Program-made: the position numbers and the translations under genes | Notes under the pieces: generated by a model | Told to the model about the DNA's origin: nothing | Databases searched by the model: none | What the model saw: the letters and a program-made list of their open reading frames with translations, nothing else | Shown here: in pieces, positions 1 to 5,454 of the stretch | Layout: every line of letters begins with the position of its first letter | Numbering within the stretch: position 1 is the first letter of the stretch | NCBI GenBank assembly: GCA_005884715.1 | Contig: VAZZ01000160.1 | Span: 1 to 15,200, forward strand | Length of the DNA: 15,200 nucleotides | Source of the DNA: Alphaproteobacteria bacterium | Lineage (GTDB): Bacteria; Pseudomonadota; Alphaproteobacteria; Rhizobiales; Aestuariivirgaceae | Direction of reading: 5' to 3'

Positions 1-757
1 CGGCGAGTTCTTCGGCGGCGCGATGGATCGCCATGATGTCGCGATCTCGCGACAGGCGATGGTCGCCATCCTTGATCAAGGTGAATTGCGCATCGGGCGA
101 ACGGATCGCTGCGAAGGTCTTGAGGCCGTGCTGCCACGGCACGTCGGGATCCTGGTCACCATGCAGGATGCGCAGAGGACATCGAAGATCGATGCCGCCA
201 CCAAGAATGAGATGCTTGGCACCATCCTCGATGAGCTTTCGCGTGATAGGATAGGGATCGCCATAGCGGCTGGGTCGCAACCACATGCCGTTGCGCTCGA
301 GCGCCGCTCGTGCTTGCGGATTGGCGGCAATCTCGGCCGCCATAAGCTCGGTCATGTCGGCGGCAGGGGCAACCAGCACGAGCCCGGCGATCCTGCCGAT
401 CTTCATTCTGGCCACAAGCAACGCGAGGAAGCCGCCCATGCTCGAGCCGATGAGGATCATCGGCCGGTCATCCGCCAGGCCCAGAATCATGCAGGCCTCG
501 GCAAGCCACGAAGTGAGAGTGCCATCTTCGAAACGGCCCTCTGAAGCGCCGTGTCCCGAATAATCGAAACGGATGAAGAGCCGGTCCGCTTCCCGTGCCA
601 GATCCATCAGTCTTTCCGCCTTGGTGCCGGTCATGTCCGACTTGAAGCCGCCAAGCCACAGGAAGCCCGGTTTTTGCCGGTCCGCATTTGCCGGTACGTG
701 TCGGTCGAACGCGATATGGATACCCGGACGGGCCTCCATCATTTCGAATTGTGGCAT
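1..757 (-). CDS. alpha/beta hydrolase (partial, C-terminus beyond the window)
   Basis: This is a serine hydrolase of the alpha/beta fold, probably a carboxylesterase or thioesterase of the ABHD10-like group; the substrate is unknown. I translated the minus strand from the ATG at 757-755 and the frame stays open to the window edge, giving 252 visible residues. The oxyanion-side motif WLGGFKSDM lies near residues 34-42 and FDYSGHGAS near 64-72. The nucleophile elbow GSSMGG puts Ser at 106. HGDQDPDVP at 199-207 puts the acid at Asp203, and DGDHRLS puts the His at 233. So the whole catalytic triad is present and only the last helix is cut off. The start has an AGGAGAGAG-type ribosome site a few bases upstream. 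There is no signal peptide, so the enzyme is likely cytoplasmic. It is transcribed away from infC across a spacer of about 110 bases that must hold both promoters. The fold is certain, the exact activity is not. Confidence 0.9.
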   Translation of the reverse strand, partial: MPQFEMMEARPGIHIAFDRHVPANADRQKPGFLWLGGFKSDMTGTKAERLMDLAREADRLFIRFDYSGHGASEGRFEDGTLTSWLAEACMILGLADDRPMILIGSSMGGFLALLVARMKIGRIAGLVLVAPAADMTELMAAEIAANPQARAALERNGMWLRPSRYGDPYPITRKLIEDGAKHLILGGGIDLRCPLRILHGDQDPDVPWQHGLKTFAAIRSPDAQFTLIKDGDHRLSRDRDIMAIHRAAEELA

Positions 758-771
758 TCTTTTCTCTCTCC

Positions 772-801
772 TTGACTTGGGGGCCCTCTTCACGGTCTAT
801 A
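772..801 (+). promoter_or_regulatory. candidate sigma-70 promoter of infC
   Basis: TTGACT at 772-777 and TCTATA at 796-801 are separated by 18 bases. This lies in the only spacer between the divergent hydrolase and infC, and would give an infC leader of roughly 60 bases. It is a match by eye only. The -10 is imperfect and other pairings are possible. Confidence 0.4.
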
Positions 802-868
802 CGGGGTTCGCAACAGCGCTTAGGGGGCAACAGCCATTCCCCAGCGCCATTCAGGAGACGACGACCAC

Positions 869-1432
869 TTGAGCATACCACCCCGCAGGCCAGTCAACAG
901 CCGCTCGGCTCAGCCCCAGCCGAACAAAGAAGAGGGCCACAAAATCAACAGCCGCATCGAGGCGCGCGAAGTCCGCCTCATCGACGCCCTAGGCGAGAAT
1001 CGCGGCGTCGTTCCCACCCGCCAGGCGATCATGATGGCCGAAGAGGCCGGTCTCGACCTCGTCGAGGTGTCGCCCGATGCGAAGCCGCCGGTCGCCAAGA
1101 TCCTCGACTACGGCAAGTTCAAATATCAGGAACAGAAAAAGGCCAACGAAGCCCGCAAGAAACAGAAGGTCATCGAGATCAAGGAGATCAAGATGCGCCC
1201 GATGATCGATGATCACGATTACGACGTGAAGATGAAGGCGGTGAAGCGCTTCTTCGAGGAAGGCGACAAGGTCAAGGTCACGCTGCGCTTCCGCGGCCGC
1301 GAGATGGCGCATCAGGAGCTCGGCCGGCAATTGCTCGACCGGGTGAAGGGCGACACGATCGAAATCGCCAAGGTTGAATCCGAGCCGCGTTTCGAAGGCC
1401 GCCAGATCGTCATGGTGCTGGCGCCGAAATAG
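869..1432 (+). CDS. infC: translation initiation factor IF-3
   Basis: IF3 binds the 30S subunit, keeps it apart from 50S and checks initiator tRNA and start-codon pairing. The 187-residue protein has the usual two domains. The N-domain runs from about residue 24 (HKINSRI, then VRLIDALGENRGVV) to about 95. A lysine-rich linker (QEQKKANEARKKQK) leads to the C-domain (IKEIKMRP, then KVTLRFRGREMAHQELG and the C-terminal IVMVLAPK). The chosen start is TTG at 869, preceded by AGGAG at 853-857. No ATG lies upstream of the conserved domain in this frame. An in-frame ATA at 875 would begin IPPRRP but is too far (17 bases) from AGGAG. Rare start codons are a known trait of infC, where they support autoregulation. 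The gene stands apart from rpmI-rplT, with a permease and an SDR gene between. A terminator follows directly. Confidence 0.96.
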   Translation: MSIPPRRPVNSRSAQPQPNKEEGHKINSRIEAREVRLIDALGENRGVVPTRQAIMMAEEAGLDLVEVSPDAKPPVAKILDYGKFKYQEQKKANEARKKQKVIEIKEIKMRPMIDDHDYDVKMKAVKRFFEEGDKVKVTLRFRGREMAHQELGRQLLDRVKGDTIEIAKVESEPRFEGRQIVMVLAPK

Positions 1433-1461
1433 CCCGTCTGTTATTTGCAAGGGGAGACGTG

Positions 1462-1498
1462 GGCCGCTCCATCGTCAGATGGGGCGGTCATCATTTTT
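1462..1498 (+). terminator. Rho-independent terminator of infC
   Basis: A 10-base-pair stem, CCGCTCCATC (1464-1473) with GATGGGGCGG (1478-1487) and one G-T pair, closes a four-base loop. It is followed by a T-run at 1494-1498. It lies 30 bases after the infC stop and only 17 bases before the start of the next gene. Confidence 0.75.
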
Positions 1499-1514
1499 GG
1501 AGCACCCTCCCCGG

Positions 1515-2471
1515 ATGACCGACGACCAGCATGCCCGGCAGCGTCAGCTCATCGGCGTCGCCTTCATGTGCGTGGGCGTGTTCGCCTTCACATTTCAGGA
1601 TCTCATCATCAAGGGAATTTCGGGCGTCTATCCGGCGCATGAGATCGTCTTCATCCGCACCTTTCTCTCGCTGCCATTCACGCTGGTCATCGCTCATTTC
1701 GAGACTGGTCTCGGGCGCCTCAAGACGCCGCGTCTCGGCGCGCATTTATTGCGCGGCATTGTCCTCTTCGTCGCTTATACGACCTATTATCTCGGCATCG
1801 CGGCCTTGCCGCTTGCCATGGCGGTGGCGATTTCCTTCGCCGCGCCACTTTTCATCACTGCGCTTGCCGGACCGTTGCTGGACGAGAAGGTCGGCAAGAT
1901 CCGCTGGTTCGCCGTGCTCCTTGGCTTCATGGGCGTCCTCATCGTCATGAAGGACGGTCTCGGCACGCTCGAATGGGCGGTGGTCCTGCCGGCGGTATCG
2001 GCCTTCTGCTACGCGCTCGCCCAACTGCATGGCAGGCATATCGGGGCCACCGAATCGGCATCGACAATGTCGGTCTATATCAATGTCATGTTCTTCCTGT
2101 TGTCGGGCCTTGCCGGCCTTATCATCGGCAATGGCGATTTTGCACAATGGAGCCATCCAAGTCTCACCTTCCTTCTCAGGGCCTGGACTTGGCCCCAGGG
2201 CAACGATCTCCTGCTCATGCTGGGCTGCGGGGTCGCCGCAACCATCGGCATCTATTGTCTGGGCCAGGGCTATCGCATGGCGGAAGCCAATCTCGCCGCC
2301 ATCTTCGAATATACCGCACTGCCCTGGGCGATCCTTTGGGGCTTCCTGTTCTTCAGCCAGCTTCCCGGCTTGTCAACGCTTGCGGGCGTCGGCCTCGTCG
2401 TCTTCGCCGGCGTGGTGATCGCCTTTCGCGAAAGACCGCGACGGGCGCCTTTGCGCGGCAATGAGGCATGA
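1515..2471 (+). CDS. EamA/DMT-superfamily permease
   Basis: This is an inner-membrane transporter of the drug/metabolite superfamily, 318 residues, with about ten hydrophobic helices arranged as two EamA repeats. The first repeat begins LIGVAFMCVGVFAFTFQDL and contains the typical RTFLSLP and LLRGIVLFVAYTTYYLGI stretches. The second begins near WAVVLPAVSAFCYALAQL and ends in LVVFAGVVIAFRER. The substrate cannot be read from the sequence. I chose ATG 1515 because the frame upstream of it is only infC antisense-frame residues and the terminator. A weak TGGAGC (1498-1503) may serve as ribosome site. The gene sits 17 bases past the T-run of the infC terminator, so it is either fed by read-through or has a promoter inside infC. 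No promoter is evident. Its 3' end abuts a decayed exporter remnant on the other strand. Confidence 0.88.
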   Translation: MTDDQHARQRQLIGVAFMCVGVFAFTFQDLIIKGISGVYPAHEIVFIRTFLSLPFTLVIAHFETGLGRLKTPRLGAHLLRGIVLFVAYTTYYLGIAALPLAMAVAISFAAPLFITALAGPLLDEKVGKIRWFAVLLGFMGVLIVMKDGLGTLEWAVVLPAVSAFCYALAQLHGRHIGATESASTMSVYINVMFFLLSGLAGLIIGNGDFAQWSHPSLTFLLRAWTWPQGNDLLLMLGCGVAATIGIYCLGQGYRMAEANLAAIFEYTALPWAILWGFLFFSQLPGLSTLAGVGLVVFAGVVIAFRERPRRAPLRGNEA

Positions 2472-2480
2472 GTTTTTAAA

Positions 2481-2602
2481 GACCCTGCCCCGGCCGTGCC
2501 CTGTGGTGAAGAGGGCGGTGGTGACCAGCGCATTGGCCCGGACGAAGATCATGTCCATGCCGGGAGGATGAAGAAGATCCACAAGGCTTGCGCGTAGGTC
2601 AT
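2481..2602 (-). pseudogene. remnant of a LysE/RhtB-type amino-acid exporter (N-terminal fragment, frameshifted)
   Basis: The minus-strand ATG at 2602-2600 has a good ribosome site (AAGGA, 7-base spacing) and opens MTYAQALWIFFILP. That frame stops at 2549. Shifting frame by one base at the CCCGGC near 2560 continues as GMDMIFVRANAL and on to GHGRG. Together these read like the start of LysE/RhtB exporters, whose hallmark is an N-terminal helix followed by PGPDM. Here the motif is PGMDM with one base missing. After about 40 residues the similarity ends, just before the 3' end of the permease gene on the other strand. So more than three quarters of a normal exporter of roughly 200 residues is gone. 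The call rests on motif memory and not on a database search. Confidence 0.5.
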
Positions 2603-2672
2603 GTCAGTATCCTTGGCTGGGAAATTCGCCGGCCTTGTTTTTCAATGCCATTTTGCTGGATATAGTGAGAGC

Positions 2673-2696
2673 CAACTGCCAAGGTTGTGTCAGTTG
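2673..2696. promoter_or_regulatory. inverted repeat between two divergent gene remnants, possible old operator
   Basis: CAACTG (2673-2678) and CAGTTG (2691-2696) form a perfect 6-base inverted repeat with a 12-base spacer. It lies between the exporter remnant on the minus strand and the regulator remnant on the plus strand. TATAGT at 2661-2666 could be a -10 for the plus-strand start. This is where an operator of a divergent exporter/regulator pair would sit. Its function today is doubtful. Confidence 0.3.
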
Positions 2697-2709
2697 TGGC
2701 GGAGTGATC

Positions 2710-2754
2710 ATGCGCAAGGCATCGAGGCTGTTTGAGACGCAGCCAGCTGCTTGA
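2710..2754 (+). pseudogene. possible N-terminal scrap of a YafY-type HTH regulator
   Basis: ATG at 2710 follows GGCGGAG (2698-2704) with a 5-base gap, which is a convincing ribosome site. The reading begins MRKASRLFE, then diverges and stops at 2754 after 14 codons. MRxAxRLFxxxQ is the typical opening of YafY/DeoR-like winged-helix regulators. Only about nine residues support the match, so it is suggestive and not firm. Its position divergent from the exporter remnant strengthens the idea of a lost regulator/exporter pair. The rest of 2755-2808 shows nothing I can recognise. Confidence 0.35.
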
Positions 2755-2808
2755 CCCCAGCCGCGCCCTTCTGGCGGCCCCTCCTCGGAGCGCGAAGTGA
2801 GATTCAAT

Positions 2809-3510
2809 CTAGAACTTCTCGACCCATGGCCGCACTTCGATCTCCCAGCTCCAGGCGCTTCTCGGCTGCATTATGATGTCGAGATAGGTCTCGGCGATCG
2901 CATTGGGATCGAGCATGCTGTCGGGTCGGTCGGGGGGCTCCTCCCGGCCGGGATTGCGGATGCCGCCATCGATCACGACATGGGCGACATGGATGCCCTG
3001 CGGGCTCAATTCGCGCGCCATGCTCTGCGCAAGGCCACGCAAAGCGAATTTGCCCATGGCGAAGGGTGCCGAGAGCGCATAGCCTTTGACGCTCGCGGTG
3101 GCACCAGTGAACAGGATGGCACCGTGGTGATGCTTCAGCATGCGCTTCGCCGCCTGCTGGCCCACCAGAAAGCCGCCAAAGGCCGAGACCTGGATGGCCT
3201 GGCTGACGGCAGCGGGATCAAGGTCGGTGATCGGCCCCCTGAGGCGGCCCGATGCATTGTAGATGACGACATCGGGTTCACCGATGGTTCTCTCGGCCTC
3301 GGTGAACAGGGTCTCGACCTGCTTGGGGTCTGAAGCATCGCAGGCGAAGGTCCTGGCCCGGGTTTCAGCCGCAAGGCTCGCCAGTTTCTGCGGGTTGCGG
3401 GCGGCAAGGCCGACCTTGAGGCCCTGCTGCGCCAGGAGCCTGGCGAGCGAGGCGCTGAGGCCTGAGCCTGCACCAATGATGAGGGCGGCGGTGAAACGGG
3501 GCTTGGACAT
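2809..3510 (-). CDS. short-chain dehydrogenase/reductase (SDR) family protein, catalytic Tyr replaced
   Basis: This 233-residue single-domain Rossmann protein is probably an NAD(P)-binding oxidoreductase of unknown substrate. The nucleotide loop GAGSGLS is at residues 13-19, with AARNPQKL (36-43) after beta-2, CDASD (57-61) and YNASGRL (84-90) in place of NNAG. The active-site segment reads GATASVKG (136-143), then APFAMGKFALRG. Thus the YxxxK motif is FxxxK, with Phe150 and Lys154. AQSMAREL and GIHVAHVVIDGGI follow, as in the alphaproteobacterial subgroup I remember, which also tends to carry Phe here. ATG 3510-3508 has AAAGAGG at a 5-base spacing. The gene is monocistronic and divergent from rpmI. 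It may be a non-classical reductase or a binding protein; the fold is certain, catalysis is not. Confidence 0.9.
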   Translation of the reverse strand: MSKPRFTAALIIGAGSGLSASLARLLAQQGLKVGLAARNPQKLASLAAETRARTFACDASDPKQVETLFTEAERTIGEPDVVIYNASGRLRGPITDLDPAAVSQAIQVSAFGGFLVGQQAAKRMLKHHHGAILFTGATASVKGYALSAPFAMGKFALRGLAQSMARELSPQGIHVAHVVIDGGIRNPGREEPPDRPDSMLDPNAIAETYLDIIMQPRSAWSWEIEVRPWVEKF

Positions 3511-3612
3511 GCGGGCCTCTTTGCGGATATGGGGTTTTGCGAATGTGGGCCGCGGCCCCGCCGGTAATCAAGATATGCCTTGGGGTCATATGCGGGATTT
3601 AGGCCGGATCAC

Positions 3613-3641
3613 TTGCATTTTCCCGCGCTTTCCGCCATAAC
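3613..3641 (+). promoter_or_regulatory. candidate promoter of the rpmI-rplT-pheST cluster
   Basis: TTGCAT (3613-3618) and CATAAC (3636-3641) are spaced by exactly 17 bases. They lie just upstream of the rpmI leader hairpin. Initiation would fall near 3648, leaving a leader of about 70 bases. No other good promoter is visible in 3511-3717. Confidence 0.5.
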
Positions 3642-3654
3642 GCGGCCCGTTCAA

Positions 3655-3695
3655 GCCGCCTGGCCTGTAAAGGGCATGCCAGGGCGGTCTTTTAT
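3655..3695 (+). terminator. terminator-like leader hairpin (possible attenuator) before rpmI
   Basis: GCCGCC-TGGC (3655-3664) pairs with GCCA-GGGCGGT (3678-3688). This gives ten pairs with one bulged G and a final G-T pair, around a 13-base loop. TCTTTTATT follows at 3688-3695. It sits inside the predicted rpmI leader, about 23 bases ahead of the start codon. The shape fits either a transcription attenuator or a ribosomal-protein binding site. I cannot tell which, and no leader peptide is visible. Confidence 0.5.
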
Positions 3696-3717
3696 TGTGC
3701 ACCGAAAGGACAGCGAA

Positions 3718-3918
3718 ATGCCCAAAATGAAGACGAAATCGTCGGCCAAGAAGCGATTCAAGGTTACGGCGTCTGGCCGCATCAAGGCCGGCCAATCCGG
3801 CAAGCGCCACGGCATGATCAAGCGCAGCAACAAGCATATCCGCAACCAGCGGGGCACCACGCTCCTGGCCGAGGGCGACGAGCGCCTGGTCAAGATCCAT
3901 ATGCCCTATTCTCGCTAA
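3718..3918 (+). CDS. rpmI: 50S ribosomal protein L35 (bL35)
   Basis: L35 is a small, highly basic protein of the large ribosomal subunit. The 66-residue product opens MPKMKTKSSAKKRFKVTASG and continues with the family's KRHGMIKRSNKHIRNQRG stretch, ending in HMPYSR. The start at 3718 matches the conserved N-terminus and has AAAGGA nine to fourteen bases upstream. A longer open frame upstream is not homologous to L35. It is the first gene of the cluster, 21 bases before rplT. It is probably controlled through the leader hairpin and, by analogy with other bacteria, possibly by L20. Confidence 0.97.
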   Translation: MPKMKTKSSAKKRFKVTASGRIKAGQSGKRHGMIKRSNKHIRNQRGTTLLAEGDERLVKIHMPYSR

Positions 3919-3939
3919 GCCGCTGCAAGGAGAACATAC

Positions 3940-4293
3940 ATGTCCCGCGTCAAGCGTGGTGTGACGGCCAGAGCCGCCCACAAGAAAGTCATCAAGAGTG
4001 CTGCCGGTTACTTCAACCGCCGCAAGAACATCTTCCGCGTCGCCGTGCAGGCGGTCGAGAAGGCGCAGCAATATCAGTATCGCGACCGGCGCACCAAGAA
4101 GCGCAATTTCCGTGCTCTGTGGATCCAGCGCATCAACGCGGCGAGCCGCGAACTCGGCCTCACCTATGGCCGATTTATCAACGGGCTCGGCAAGGCCGGT
4201 ATCGAGATCGACCGCAAGGTTCTGGCCGATCTCGCCGTGCGCGAGCCTCAGGCTTTTGCCGCTCTCGTCGAAAAGGCGAAAGCGGCTCTCTGA
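3940..4293 (+). CDS. rplT: 50S ribosomal protein L20 (bL20)
   Basis: L20 binds 23S rRNA early in large-subunit assembly. In several bacteria it also represses its own operon by binding mRNA. The 117 residues begin MSRVKRGVTARAAHKKVIK and carry the conserved FRALWIQRINAASRELGLTY and KAGIEIDRKVLADLAVREP blocks. The usual length for the family is 117-120. The ribosome site AAGGAG (3927-3932) is 7 bases from ATG 3940. The middle segment (GYFNRRKNIFRVAVQAVEKA) is somewhat less typical than the rest but shows no damage. A strong terminator separates the gene from pheS. Confidence 0.97.
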   Translation: MSRVKRGVTARAAHKKVIKSAAGYFNRRKNIFRVAVQAVEKAQQYQYRDRRTKKRNFRALWIQRINAASRELGLTYGRFINGLGKAGIEIDRKVLADLAVREPQAFAALVEKAKAAL

Positions 4294-4317
4294 GCCTCGT
4301 CAGCATCCATCGGTTCA

Positions 4318-4369
4318 GGCCGGGCCTTGGTTGACGCTCGCAAAGCGTCATCGGCCCGGCCTTTTCGTT
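4318..4369 (+). terminator. two-part hairpin terminator or attenuator between rplT and pheS
   Basis: The outer stem GGCCGGGCC (4318-4326) pairs perfectly with GGCCCGGCC (4353-4361) and is followed by TTTTCGTT. Inside it a second perfect stem TGACGCT (4332-4338) with AGCGTCA (4344-4350) forms a stacked hairpin. The T-run ends only 18 bases before the pheS ATG. So pheST must rely on read-through, on regulated attenuation, or on a promoter that I do not see. No phenylalanine-rich leader ORF is evident in 4294-4317. Confidence 0.75.
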
Positions 4370-4383
4370 GAAAGCTTCGCAAA

Positions 4384-5454
4384 ATGAGTCTGCAAACTCT
4401 AGAACAATCGCTGATCGACGGCATCTCGGCCGCGGCCGATGAGACCGAGCTCGAAAATTTGCGAGTCTCCGCGCTCGGCAAGAAGGGCGCCATTTCAGAG
4501 CGCATGAAAACGCTGGGCACGATGGAGCCGGAAGAGCGCAAGACCGCCGGTGCCGAGCTCAATGCGCTCAAGGAGAAGATTGCCGAAGCAATCTCGGCGC
4601 GCAAAGCGACACTTCAGGCCAAGGCGCTCGAAGACCGGCTGGTCACCGAGAAGATCGATGTGACGCTGCCGATAAGACCAGAAGCCCAGGGCACCATCCA
4701 TCCGGTGAGCCAGGTGTGGGAAGAAGTGGTGCAGATCTGGGGCGATCTCGGCTTCGCGGTGGCTGAAGGCCCCCATATCGAGAATGATTTCTACAATTTC
4801 ACCGCGCTCAACATCCCGCCCGAACATCCGGCGCGCCAGGAGCACGACACCTTCTATTTCCATCCCAAGCTCGATGGATCGCGCATGCTGTTGCGCACCC
4901 ACACATCGCCGGTGCAGATCAGGACGATGCTCGAGCAGAAGCCGCCGATCCGCATCATAGCACCGGGGCGCACCTTCCGCTCCGATTCGGACCAGACGCA
5001 TACCCCGATGTTCCATCAGATCGAGGGTCTCGTCATCGATCAGGAGACCCATCTCGGCCACCTAAAATGGGCGCTTGCCGAATTCTGCAAAGCGTTCTTC
5101 GAACTCGACGATGTGAAGATGCGCTTCCGCGCCTCGCATTTCCCGTTCACCGAGCCATCGATGGAAGTCGACATCAATTGCTCGTGGGAAGGCGGCCAGG
5201 TGAAGATCGGCCAGGGCACGTCCTGGCTCGAGATCCTCGGCAGCGGCATGGTGCATCCCGCCGTCATCAAGGCGGGCGGTCTCGACCCTGAGCGCTATCA
5301 GGGCTTCGCCTTCGGCATGGGCCTCGATCGCATCGCCATGCTGAAATACGGAATCCCGGATTTGCGCGCTTTCTTCGAGGCCGATCTGCGCTGGCTCAAG
5401 CATTATGGTTTCCGGGCCTTGCACGTACCGACCCTGGCCGGAGGGCTTAGCTGA
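4384..5454 (+). CDS. pheS: phenylalanine--tRNA ligase alpha subunit
   Basis: This is the catalytic subunit of the class II alpha2-beta2 PheRS, which charges tRNA-Phe. The 356 residues are of normal length. The N-terminal coiled-coil arm covers about 1-85 (LGKKGAISERMKTLG). The class II core starts at HPVSQVWEEVVQIW (106-119). The segment RMLLRTHTSPVQIR (167-180) and motif 2 with FRSDSDQTHTPMFHQIEG (198-215) follow. FPFTEPSMEV (253-262) belongs to the Phe pocket, and motif 3 is GMGLDRIAMLKYGI (311-324). ATG 4384 has only a weak GAAAG site. The stop overlaps the start of pheT by one base (TGATG), which implies translational coupling of the two subunits. A terminator hairpin lies directly upstream. 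Confidence 0.98.
   Translation: MSLQTLEQSLIDGISAAADETELENLRVSALGKKGAISERMKTLGTMEPEERKTAGAELNALKEKIAEAISARKATLQAKALEDRLVTEKIDVTLPIRPEAQGTIHPVSQVWEEVVQIWGDLGFAVAEGPHIENDFYNFTALNIPPEHPARQEHDTFYFHPKLDGSRMLLRTHTSPVQIRTMLEQKPPIRIIAPGRTFRSDSDQTHTPMFHQIEGLVIDQETHLGHLKWALAEFCKAFFELDDVKMRFRASHFPFTEPSMEVDINCSWEGGQVKIGQGTSWLEILGSGMVHPAVIKAGGLDPERYQGFAFGMGLDRIAMLKYGIPDLRAFFEADLRWLKHYGFRALHVPTLAGGLS

Noticed and set aside
688..1212. A 174-codon plus-strand frame overlapping infC.
   Set aside because: It is an Arg/Pro/Gln-rich shadow of infC in another frame with no family signature.
2797..3333. A 178-codon open frame on the plus strand.
   Set aside because: It is antisense to the SDR gene, whose motifs are clear on the minus strand.
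3547..3562. Perfect palindrome GGGCCGCGGCCC upstream of the SDR gene.
   Set aside because: It is pure GC, has no loop or T-run, and is expected by chance in DNA of this composition. No regulator site is known to fit.
3586..4071. A 161-codon minus-strand frame across rpmI and rplT.
   Set aside because: It is antisense to two certain ribosomal protein genes.
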